Source of the DNA: Bacteroidota bacterium | Lineage (GTDB): Bacteria; Bacteroidota; Bacteroidia; NS11-12g; UBA9320 | Direction of reading: 5' to 3' | Length of the DNA: 64,000 nucleotides | Assembly (NCBI GenBank): GCA_016124755.1 | Contig: WGNA01000011.1 | Location: 1-64,000 of the forward strand | Shown: piece by piece, positions 41,146 through 48,591 of the stretch | Position numbering within the stretch: position 1 is the first letter of the stretch | How the letters are laid out: each line of letters starts with the position of its first letter | Notes under the pieces: generated by a model | What the model was told of the DNA's origin: nothing | What the model saw: the letters and a program-made list of their open reading frames with translations, nothing else | Database searches by the model: none | Translations under genes and position numbers: made by a program

Positions 41146-41722
41146 CTTCCGAAATTTCTTCTTTTACCTTGAATTCTCCGGTTGGTCGGGTGATTTTGTA
41201 TTTCGAAAAGGTTTCGTTTGATTCAAAACCATCACCTCTGATTGTATCGTTCTCGCGAAGAATTCGCACAAACTTATTGGTATAAATGGTTTTTTTATTC
41301 TGATCCCAGTATAATTCTTCGCTTTCGAGTCTTTCTCCTTTTTTATTGGTGACCCGAACGCTGTCGGTGAGTTTAATGAGTTTTCGCTTTTCGTAATTAA
41401 TGCCGTATTGCGAAGAAAGGTGACTGTCTTCCAAACCGTTCTCATCGTAAAAACGGGCTTCCAGACCTTTCGGCATTTCGGTGTAGGGATCTTTGATGTT
41501 CGGATAGCGAATCATTTTAGGAGTGGAGATGGTGGCTTTTAAAATTGCCGAATCGGTATATCGAATCTTTACATTACTCGCGCGCTCCACCGACAGGTCT
41601 TCCGTTTCCTTTCGGAATTTTTCAATCTGTTTTTTACTCACTTTCCGGCAGGAAACCGACAATAAAAAAAAGGCTGACAAGATCAGTAAAGAAAATCTTG
41701 TCAGCCTTGTATTAAAGAGCAT
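41123..41722 (-). CDS. lptC: LptC-like LPS export lipoprotein
   Basis: A 199-residue protein. The N-terminal hydrophobic segment ends in lipobox LSVSC (Cys25), so it is a lipoprotein rather than a simple membrane anchor. The mature part has the LptC/OstA-like beta-jellyroll pattern of short repeats (ILKATISTPKMIRYP, ARFYDENGLEDSHLSSQYGI, LESEELYWDQNKKTIYTNKF). LptC bridges the inner-membrane LPS transporter to LptA. It follows the TPR gene by 14 bp, yet a strong intrinsic terminator lies within its own first codons (41663-41708). A two-helix membrane protein gene overlaps its 3' end. Confidence 0.9.
   Translation of the reverse strand: MLFNTRLTRFSLLILSAFFLLSVSCRKVSKKQIEKFRKETEDLSVERASNVKIRYTDSAILKATISTPKMIRYPNIKDPYTEMPKGLEARFYDENGLEDSHLSSQYGINYEKRKLIKLTDSVRVTNKKGERLESEELYWDQNKKTIYTNKFVRILRENDTIRGDGFESNETFSKYKITRPTGEFKVKEEISEDESQKNN
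41663..41708 (-). terminator. Intrinsic terminator inside the lptC signal-peptide codons
   Basis: On the minus strand, AAGGCTGACAAGAT, an 11-nt loop, and ATCTTGTCAGCCTT (14-bp perfect stem) are followed by an unbroken run of eight T. The element starts 29 bp after the TPR gene stop and covers codons of about 5-20 of lptC. All its bases are also coding. Confidence 0.8.
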
Positions 41723-41736
41723 GAACTCTGGTTTAA

Positions 41737-43071
41737 TTATTTTTTATACCTAACGGTGGTAGAAATTCCGAGGCAAGGAACGGTGTACGCACTTCCTTCG
41801 GGATTTGAAAAGCCTTTCAGAAATGCCTCCTCAGTCGTTGGGTATTGAGCAGAATATTTGCTGATCATTTCGTTGGCTTTGTCGGCAACCGAAGGGTCAA
41901 CAGATTTTGCTTTAACCGCGCGGTCAACAGCAACCCAGAATACGCTTCGGCCATTGATGTTATCTGCATCGCATGAAGATAAATAATTGGCGTAGCATTG
42001 AGCAATGATCAAGTGAGCTTTTCCGTGGTTCGGATTAGCTTCAAGCGCTTTCTCTGCATACTTTCTGGCACCGCTGCAATCACCATCGCTGAATGTGAAA
42101 TTGGCGATAATGAAGTAGGTATCTGCTTTGTCCATCGGGTCGGCAATACCTTCCACACCTTTCAAATAGTATTCTTTGGCTTTTGATAAATTGCCTTTGC
42201 TGTGATAGCTTCGGGCAATGGCAATCGCTGCTTCCGGTGTGGGAGAAAGATTATAATTTTTAACCGCGATCTCATTGAAGTATTCTTCTTTCTCACAACC
42301 GGCGTCAGTTAAAAGTTTGGAAACTTTAGACAGCAATTCGGGAGTTGGGTTTGCGTCTGTCTTGGGTTTAAAGTATTCTATAATTTTATCGCAAGTGAGA
42401 TATCGCTTCATCTGTTTTGCGAGAATGGTATCGGTTTGTACCCAGTCGTTTCGATTTTTAGTATTGTTCTGAAGGTTGTAATCCACAATTTCCTGTAACT
42501 GGAAATACAAAATGTAAAGTGAGTCGAGAGAGTAACGATCCTTTTTATATTCATCGATTGCGGCGTCCATATAGTTGTATGGAATTTTATCGTCCACCTT
42601 ATTTCCGTTGAGCATAACACAAGAATCAAAAAGTTGAAGGGCTTGCTTTCTTTCAGCGGGTTTCAGGTTTGCGTAGTCGCCTGCCAGAGTACCGATTACA
42701 TTAGAATAATCGCCCCAGAATTTGATTCGCATTCGATACGTAAGTAGAACTGTATCGATAAGACCTTCTTTTCTTTGTTCATAAAGATCAGGATTGTTCT
42801 TGCGGAGATACTGCATCTGATACTTCACGATCGTTGGTCCGTAATACGTAATGTGTTTTGAATAGCAGGGAATTGATCTGAAAAGATATTCCCAATAAGG
42901 ATAGGCATTAACATAATCGCGTGCCTGTAGATATTGGTTGAACATCGAAATGTTCTTCATCTCGGTTACGCTGTCGCTGCCAAATTTGCCTGCGCAGTTG
43001 TTTTGCCCTGAGGCGGTACCGGCAATCACCCAAATTACAAGGAGTGAAAGAATTGATTTTAACTGGTTCAT
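41737..43071 (-). CDS. Exported tetratricopeptide-repeat protein
   Basis: A 444-residue protein with signal cleavage near GTASG|Q. TPR-like helix pairs are seen at about residues 280-370 (PEAAIAIARSYHSKGNLSKA, KADTYFIIANFTFSDGDCSG, ARKYAEKALEANPNHGKAHL). The rest is helical. It probably works in the periplasm or at the outer membrane as a scaffold. It is followed by lptC (14 bp) and preceded by a FadL-like outer-membrane protein gene (31 bp) and coaX. This gene order is common in Bacteroidota by recollection. No catalytic motif was seen. Confidence 0.82.
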   Translation of the reverse strand: MNQLKSILSLLVIWVIAGTASGQNNCAGKFGSDSVTEMKNISMFNQYLQARDYVNAYPYWEYLFRSIPCYSKHITYYGPTIVKYQMQYLRKNNPDLYEQRKEGLIDTVLLTYRMRIKFWGDYSNVIGTLAGDYANLKPAERKQALQLFDSCVMLNGNKVDDKIPYNYMDAAIDEYKKDRYSLDSLYILYFQLQEIVDYNLQNNTKNRNDWVQTDTILAKQMKRYLTCDKIIEYFKPKTDANPTPELLSKVSKLLTDAGCEKEEYFNEIAVKNYNLSPTPEAAIAIARSYHSKGNLSKAKEYYLKGVEGIADPMDKADTYFIIANFTFSDGDCSGARKYAEKALEANPNHGKAHLIIAQCYANYLSSCDADNINGRSVFWVAVDRAVKAKSVDPSVADKANEMISKYSAQYPTTEEAFLKGFSNPEGSAYTVPCLGISTTVRYKK

Positions 43072-43102
43072 AGCTCTTTTGTTTTCTGTTTCGATTAATT
43101 AA

Positions 43103-44431
43103 TTACTGGTACTTTCTTTTGGTAAACCACTTGTCGTTAAAATTCGTTCCCACGTTCAGTCGGATCAGATTTTCCTGGATCAGTCCGTTCGAAGTTGTTC
43201 CTCTCTGAACATATTCTACTCCGACGTTGATTTTTGAAATCCATGTAATCTGATTTTTATCCAATCTGGCAGAACGCACCACCGGTAGGCCGAGGCCAAA
43301 ACTGATGCCAGTCTCTGTGACCTGCTGGGTGAAGGAATTCATATAAAGTTGATTGTAGTTAACACCACCGTAAAAGCGAATCACCTTGAAGTAATTCAAT
43401 TTGCGATCTTTTCGGTTTTTGTTCAGCCAGTCGGTGTAACTCATGATCTGATAGTAACCACCGAACGACATTCCGGTTTGATCAAAATATCCGGAACGGT
43501 TGTGAAGATCGGTGAATTCCGACCATTTATCCATTGAGTATTGCAATCCGATCAGCCAGCGCTCATTGCGACTGAAACTGTAACCAACCGAAAATCCGCT
43601 GGGAAGAGTTAAGCTCGATTTGCCGTTTGTTCTGCTGATCACGCTGTCTACGTAAAAATTTCCGTCGCTGTTGTAGGTTCTCACGGTTTGATCTGAGGTC
43701 ACCGTTACATGAGACGGAAGTGCGTAAGTTATGCCGAATGTATGATTGTAGTTCTTTCCTATCCGGCCATTATACTGCACACCGAAACGGCTGTAAACTC
43801 CGCTGTAGTAGTCATTCTGCACGTTTCGAAAGCTAAATAAATCCTTGTTGCTCGGATACAATTTATCACCCTGATGCCGGGCATTTCCAAAAAGGGCCGC
43901 TACGGTAACACCGGCCGACCAACCTTTATAAATTCTGCCGCCGATGGCAAACCGGAACTGATTTATTCCGCCTTTCCCAACAAAATTCTTGAACACATCA
44001 ACACTGTCTTCCGTGCCCTCATTCTGGATTGTATAATTCATCGCAGAATATGGTTGCAACCCAACAGCAACAGCAATTTCTCTCTTTTGATTTATCGGAA
44101 GCGCAAGCCCGACGTATTGAAATGAACCGGTATTGAAAGCGTTTCGGGTCGACAGACTTTTCTGGTCTACGCTTTCACCGCGAATCCCGAACTCAAGATC
44201 GGTAAAGGCGACATTGCTGAGCGAGGCCGGATTGTAAAACGAGAACGATCCCGAACTGTCAACGGCTGTATTGAGTCCGCCCATCAATCGCTGATTGTGA
44301 AAATTGTCGGATTGAATCAAGCCAACACCACTGATACTGTAAGGATAGTTGAGATTCGACTGCGCCTTCAAAACGGAAGAAAGGCACAAAAGTATCCCGG
44401 CGAATGTTAACGCAGTATTATACTTTCTCAT
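43103..44431 (-). CDS. FadL/PorV-like outer-membrane beta-barrel protein
   Basis: A 442-residue protein with signal peptide ending SVLKA|Q. The N-terminal part (YPYSISGVGLIQSDNFHNQR, then LMGGLNTAVDSSGSFSFYNPASL) has the NPAS/NPA motif of FadL-like transport proteins and T9SS PorV relatives. About 14 strands follow (FGITYALPSHVTVTS, LPSGFSVGYSFSRNERWLIG). It is probably an outer-membrane transporter or a secretion partner. Its start overlaps the 3' end of coaX by 14 bp, so they are probably co-transcribed. The ligand is unknown. Confidence 0.85.
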   Translation of the reverse strand: MRKYNTALTFAGILLCLSSVLKAQSNLNYPYSISGVGLIQSDNFHNQRLMGGLNTAVDSSGSFSFYNPASLSNVAFTDLEFGIRGESVDQKSLSTRNAFNTGSFQYVGLALPINQKREIAVAVGLQPYSAMNYTIQNEGTEDSVDVFKNFVGKGGINQFRFAIGGRIYKGWSAGVTVAALFGNARHQGDKLYPSNKDLFSFRNVQNDYYSGVYSRFGVQYNGRIGKNYNHTFGITYALPSHVTVTSDQTVRTYNSDGNFYVDSVISRTNGKSSLTLPSGFSVGYSFSRNERWLIGLQYSMDKWSEFTDLHNRSGYFDQTGMSFGGYYQIMSYTDWLNKNRKDRKLNYFKVIRFYGGVNYNQLYMNSFTQQVTETGISFGLGLPVVRSARLDKNQITWISKINVGVEYVQRGTTSNGLIQENLIRLNVGTNFNDKWFTKRKYQ

Positions 44432-45140
44432 TGAATTTCAGGATCTTGTGTAATCCTAGCAGTACCAGATTTTGGTTCGCGAATATCTCTTTTTTGATAT
44501 GATTGACCAAATAGCGCGCTTCTCCGCCGCAAAGGCCTATAAATAAAGGGGAAAACTGAAGTGAGAATTCATCAATGGCCGCATTCACTTCATCACGATA
44601 ACCATTCATCACACCACTGGCAATGCTGCTGAGTGTGTCGTTACCGAAAAGCGTTTCGGAATTAAATCCATCCACTTCCGGAAGTGCTCCGGTAAAATGA
44701 TGAAGTGCTTTAAAACGCATAGCGGCGCCCGGACTAATTCTTCCTCCGAGATAGTGGTTTTCATCCGTTAGCAAATCAAACGTGATACAGGTTCCGGCAT
44801 CGATCACCAGAAGATTTCCTTCCGGTTGCAGAAACCGGGCTCCGATAACTCCCGCGATTCTGTCGCGCCCTAATGTCTCGGGTGTTCTGTATTTATTAAT
44901 TACCGGAACCGGAGTGTACTGATCAAAAACAAGCGTGGGGGCAAGTTCTGTCCAAATAGTAAAGCGTTTCTCATCACCACCCCGCACAGAACTGATGATG
45001 ATCTGTTCCGGTTTAAAATCGAGAAGCATATCCCGGAGTTCTTCGTCGGCCGAATCGGCTCTGAGTATTTTGTGAATACCGTTGTTAATAAAGATCGCCG
45101 CCTTTGCAAGCGTGTTTCCTTCGTCTATTACTAATTCCAA
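44418..45140 (-). CDS. coaX: Type III pantothenate kinase
   Basis: A 240-residue ASKHA-fold kinase for the first step of coenzyme A synthesis. It has the phosphate-binding start VIDEGNTLAKAA (D-x-G-N-T), the second motif VIDAGTCITFDLL, and GGRISPGAAMRFKALHHFTG. The usual GxxGG near the C-terminus is GLCGGEARYL. The size is normal for CoaX. It overlaps birA by 10 bp upstream and the FadL-like gene by 14 bp downstream, so these genes form a tight operon. Confidence 0.95.
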   Translation of the reverse strand: MELVIDEGNTLAKAAIFINNGIHKILRADSADEELRDMLLDFKPEQIIISSVRGGDEKRFTIWTELAPTLVFDQYTPVPVINKYRTPETLGRDRIAGVIGARFLQPEGNLLVIDAGTCITFDLLTDENHYLGGRISPGAAMRFKALHHFTGALPEVDGFNSETLFGNDTLSSIASGVMNGYRDEVNAAIDEFSLQFSPLFIGLCGGEARYLVNHIKKEIFANQNLVLLGLHKILKFNEKV

Positions 45141-45892
45141 ATCACTTTTCTTTCGTTGTGCGATAGTTCTAAAATTTTTCCGTTTACCAGCCCGGCTAAC
45201 TGAAGTTTTCCGTCGGAGGTAACACCATTCACAACATACGGTATTTCGTCTCCTTCAATGCGAACCTCTTCGTTCAGCCGATACAGTTGACTTACGTAGA
45301 GCCTGTGTATTTGTTTCACACCATCAGGTTTGCGCAATGTCAGATAATATTTTTCCAACCACACACACAGTTCCCGGGCAATGTCCATCACCACAAAATC
45401 CGATTGTTGATTTTCAAGACTCAACGATGTGGAGCGGATTTCCGGATCAGACCAAAGTCGCTGATTTACATTTAAACCCACACCCACAATCGTCATCCAT
45501 TTTTTGCCGGCTGAAATGTTTTCAATCAGGATTCCGGCAATTTTCCGGTCGTCAATCAGAATGTCATTAGGCCATTTAACATACACAGCTTTGTTGCGGA
45601 TATGCTGTTGAACAACTGCTCTTACTCCGAGTGAAACAGCAAACGAAACATACGGTAAAACGTCGGCGGGATACAGCAGAAAGCTACACAAAAGATTTTT
45701 GCCGGGAGCACTCGACCAACTCCGACCGTTCTGCCCTTTGCCGGCGCCTTGTTCATCGGCAATAATCAGCGTTCCTTCGGGCAGGTTAAACTGCCGTGCC
45801 TGATCCTTCAGATAGTCGTTTGTCGAATTAATTTTTTCCAGCCGAAATGCGTACTGGCCAAGGAAGAGTGTGCCGGGTTTCAGATTCAGCAA
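45131..45892 (-). CDS. birA: Biotin--[acetyl-CoA-carboxylase] ligase
   Basis: A 253-residue enzyme that attaches biotin to carboxylase carrier domains. It lacks the N-terminal DNA-binding domain of E. coli BirA, so it is the catalytic type only. The active-site loop GAGKGQNGRSWSSAPGKNL and the core VKWPNDILIDDRKIAGILIE are intact, and a short C-terminal SH3-like domain follows. It is divergent from rsfS across 41 bp that contain an 8-bp inverted repeat. coaX overlaps its 3' end. Confidence 0.95.
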   Translation of the reverse strand: MLNLKPGTLFLGQYAFRLEKINSTNDYLKDQARQFNLPEGTLIIADEQGAGKGQNGRSWSSAPGKNLLCSFLLYPADVLPYVSFAVSLGVRAVVQQHIRNKAVYVKWPNDILIDDRKIAGILIENISAGKKWMTIVGVGLNVNQRLWSDPEIRSTSLSLENQQSDFVVMDIARELCVWLEKYYLTLRKPDGVKQIHRLYVSQLYRLNEEVRIEGDEIPYVVNGVTSDGKLQLAGLVNGKILELSHNERKVIWN

Positions 45893-45893
45893 A

Positions 45894-45927
45894 CTTTTGC
45901 GAATTTTGGCGCAATTTAACGCAAAAG
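45894..45927. promoter_or_regulatory. Inverted repeat between birA and rsfS
   Basis: CTTTTGCG (45894-45901) and CGCAAAAG (45920-45927) are perfect reverse complements with an 18-nt spacer, filling most of the 41-bp divergent region. GAATTTTG at 45901-45908 is one base from a -7 box for rsfS. Candidate shared operator; BirA here has no HTH domain, so the regulator is unknown. Confidence 0.4.
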
Positions 45928-45933
45928 CTATCT

Positions 45934-46302
45934 ATGCCGAATAAACAGGCCTCTCCTGAGAAACTGGCCGAAATAGTCGTTCAGGGAATGTTGGAGAAAA
46001 AGGCTCATCACATTACGACCATCGACCTCAGAAAACTGGGTGCTTCCGTAACAGATATTATGGTAATCTGTCATGGAGACAGCGACAGACAGGTCGATGC
46101 CATTGCACATTCGGTTATCGATGAGGTGAAAAAACAAACCGGAGAAAATCCGTTCAGTCGTGAAGGTTTTCGGGAAGGAAACTGGATTCTGGTCGACTAT
46201 ATTAATGTGGTTGCACACGTATTTAAAAAGGATATGCGGGAATTTTACGGAATCGAAGATCTCTGGGGAGATGGTGTCGTTACCGAAATTACCACCGACT
46301 AA
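45934..46302 (+). CDS. rsfS: Ribosome silencing factor RsfS
   Basis: A 122-residue protein from the ATG at 45934. RsfS binds ribosomal protein uL14 and stops 50S-30S joining when nutrients are low. The core matches the family: LRKLGASVTDIMVICHGDSD, RQVDAIAHSVIDEVKK, EGFREGNWILVDYINVVAHV and MREFYGIEDLWGD. The open frame reaches back to 45847, but those 29 residues overlap birA and are not family-like. It is the last housekeeping gene before the exported-protein operon. Confidence 0.95.
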   Translation: MPNKQASPEKLAEIVVQGMLEKKAHHITTIDLRKLGASVTDIMVICHGDSDRQVDAIAHSVIDEVKKQTGENPFSREGFREGNWILVDYINVVAHVFKKDMREFYGIEDLWGDGVVTEITTD

Positions 46303-46350
46303 TAAATGTGTAAAACAGAATTCAAATTGTTAAAAAAGAGGCTGCGGTTA

Positions 46351-46365
46351 AGGTTAATTTAACCT
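46351..46365. promoter_or_regulatory. Palindrome upstream of the four-gene operon
   Basis: AGGTTAA-T-TTAACCT is a perfect 7-bp inverted repeat. GGTTAA also occurs just before it (46346-46351), giving two half-sites in a row. It lies about 33 bp upstream of the -7 box, where an operator or activator site would sit. Confidence 0.45.
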
Positions 46366-46397
46366 GAGATTTGCCGGCCCGACTAACAATGCCTGTC

Positions 46398-46405
46398 TAT
46401 ATTTG
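46398..46405 (+). promoter_or_regulatory. Candidate -7 box of the four-gene operon
   Basis: TATATTTG matches TAnnTTTG and ends 9 bp before the ATG at 46415. A TTTG at 46370-46373 lies 24 bp upstream, somewhat longer than the usual spacing. Confidence 0.45.
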
Positions 46406-46414
46406 CCAACCCGG

Positions 46415-48544
46415 ATGAAGGCACTTCTGAATATCTCCGTACTGATGCTTTGCAGTATGTCGCTGCTGGCCCAAACCTCGTTCGACAGCAAGGTTACTTC
46501 CGCGAGCAATGTTCGAATGACCGTAACGAATGTCGGTACAATCGGAAATGCATTTACCGGTTATCGCGATGGGTCAGGAGATCCGAGTTGTGAATACCCG
46601 GCCGGCTCCGGAATCGAACATTTGTTTGAAGGAGGAATCTGGATCGGCGGCTTAATCGACGGTTCTCTGGTTGCCGTTTCTACATCTGCGTACGATGCCC
46701 CAAGCGGATATGCAACCGGAAAGGGCGGATTTGAATTTACCGCAGAGGTGAACTCCAAACTTCAGGAGCGATCCAGCTTATTTGATAGTCCGTTTTTTAC
46801 ACCCGAAGCCGTTTCTCACGAAGACTTTGTGGCAACTTTTTCCGATAAAAATCTCATTGTTCCGGGAACTAATATTCCGATTGCCGATCATACGCAACCG
46901 ATGAACCTTAAGGTGCGCATGGAGAGCTACAACTGGAACTACACCTTCAGCGATTTCTTCGTGATCCTCAATTTTAAAGTCACTAATGAAGGATCCAGCA
47001 CCATCGACAGCGTTTTCTTTGGATTGTGGACGAATACGGTTGTTCGCAACATTAATGTAACCCCGGCCGGTGCAGGTGGAGCCGCTTTTTATAATAAAGG
47101 TGGAAACGGTTTTCTCGATTCACTTTACATGGCGTATTGTTACGACAATGCCGGCGATGTCGGATTTACCGAAAGTTATATCGGACAGAAATTTCTGGGA
47201 GCTGAAGACAAAGATGGTTTTCATCATCCGGATATCCAGTCGTATTTTAAAGCACATTATAATGCGTGGGAATTCAACAATACCACGAATCCGGTATTCT
47301 TTCTCCCGTCATCTGAACAGGGACGATACACAAAACTCACACGGGGTTTAAATCAGGATCCATGTTGGAATCAGAATTCTTCGCAAAACGGAAATTGCGG
47401 AGCGAAGAGTTTTGTAGAACAACTCAACGATCCAGGAAACCGTTCGGATTTGGTTTCGGTGGGGCCTTTCAGAACCTTAAAACCCGGAGAGTCTTTTACC
47501 ATTTCGTACGCGATTGTTTTAGCCCCGAAACAGGAAGACGGAAAACCCAACAGCGACAACAATCCATTTCAACAACAGATACTTCGCGACAATGCAAACT
47601 GGTCTCAGGTCGCTTTTAACGGAGAAGACAAGAACTTTAACGGGGTGCTTGATCCGGGAGAAGATGCAGACGGTAATGGAGAAATCACACGTTTCATCCT
47701 GCCTGCTCCGCCAAATATCCCGCGAACAAAAGTGGTAACGCGAGACCACGAAATTGATGTTTTGTGGAGTGACAATTCGGAAGCTTCTATCGATCCGATC
47801 ACGTTTGAAAAGGATTTTGAAGGCTATCGCATTTATATGACTCAACTCGGTTTTGATGTAACCAAAGTAGTGGATCTGGCGAATGATCTCAAACGAATCG
47901 GAGACTGGGATATTCGCGGAAACAACATCATGAACGAAACAGGTTTTGAATCGATCCGGCTCAAACAACCGATTCAATTCGAAGGCGACACAACTAAGTA
48001 TTGGTACAAATACACCATCAAGAATATTCAGAACGGATGGCAGTACGCGATCTCGGTAACGGCTTACGACAGAGGGAATGAAAACAGTAATCTTGAGTCG
48101 CTTGAATCGAGTATTCTCTCGAATAATTTCAGAGCGTTTGCCGGAAAGCCGGTGAATGCAAACCTCACCACCAACGAGCCATTCGTTTACCCGAATCCGT
48201 ATTACGCCGGATCTGCATGGGAGGGGAAAAGCAACTTTCAGGAACAAAGCCGCAAGCTCTATTTTGCTAATTTGCCCGAACGCTGTGTGATCAGAGTTTA
48301 TACAGCAGCGGGTGATTTTATCGATGAAATCAACCACGACGAAAATTATAACGGAACCGACACACGGTGGTTTAAAACCTTCGGAGCGGAAGATTCGGAA
48401 GAGAATGTTTTCAGCGGTGGTGAGCATGCCTGGGATCTTTTATCGGCCCAGTCACAAATAATTGCACGGGGTATTTACATCTTCACGGTTGAAGATCTGG
48501 ATACAGGAAAACAGTTCAAAGGCAAATTCGCCATTCTCAAATAA
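46415..48544 (+). CDS. Large exported protein with EF-hand-like loop and C-terminal T9SS-like domain
   Basis: About 709 residues from the ATG at 46415 (the frame is open from TTG 46403). The signal peptide ends at MSLLA|Q. Residues of about 20-380 are beta-rich without a recognised fold. At residue 405 the sequence reads DKNFNGVLDPGEDADGNGEI, an EF-hand/calcium-binding loop (D-x-N-x-N-G-x-L-D-x-x-E) followed by a second partial loop. A fibronectin-like segment follows, and the C-terminus (FVYPNPYYAGSAW, RVYTAAGDFI, ARGIYIFTVED) resembles a FlgD-like or type A sorting domain. It is the first gene of the operon; the next gene's frame begins at its stop. Confidence 0.8.
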   Translation: MKALLNISVLMLCSMSLLAQTSFDSKVTSASNVRMTVTNVGTIGNAFTGYRDGSGDPSCEYPAGSGIEHLFEGGIWIGGLIDGSLVAVSTSAYDAPSGYATGKGGFEFTAEVNSKLQERSSLFDSPFFTPEAVSHEDFVATFSDKNLIVPGTNIPIADHTQPMNLKVRMESYNWNYTFSDFFVILNFKVTNEGSSTIDSVFFGLWTNTVVRNINVTPAGAGGAAFYNKGGNGFLDSLYMAYCYDNAGDVGFTESYIGQKFLGAEDKDGFHHPDIQSYFKAHYNAWEFNNTTNPVFFLPSSEQGRYTKLTRGLNQDPCWNQNSSQNGNCGAKSFVEQLNDPGNRSDLVSVGPFRTLKPGESFTISYAIVLAPKQEDGKPNSDNNPFQQQILRDNANWSQVAFNGEDKNFNGVLDPGEDADGNGEITRFILPAPPNIPRTKVVTRDHEIDVLWSDNSEASIDPITFEKDFEGYRIYMTQLGFDVTKVVDLANDLKRIGDWDIRGNNIMNETGFESIRLKQPIQFEGDTTKYWYKYTIKNIQNGWQYAISVTAYDRGNENSNLESLESSILSNNFRAFAGKPVNANLTTNEPFVYPNPYYAGSAWEGKSNFQEQSRKLYFANLPERCVIRVYTAAGDFIDEINHDENYNGTDTRWFKTFGAEDSEENVFSGGEHAWDLLSAQSQIIARGIYIFTVEDLDTGKQFKGKFAILK

Positions 48545-48591
48545 TGTCTAACACAGAAAATCAATATACAAATCCTAACAATCCAGGAACA

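Noticed and set aside
47519-48427. 302-residue minus-strand ORF
   Set aside because: Antisense to the first gene of the four-gene operon and without protein-like motifs.
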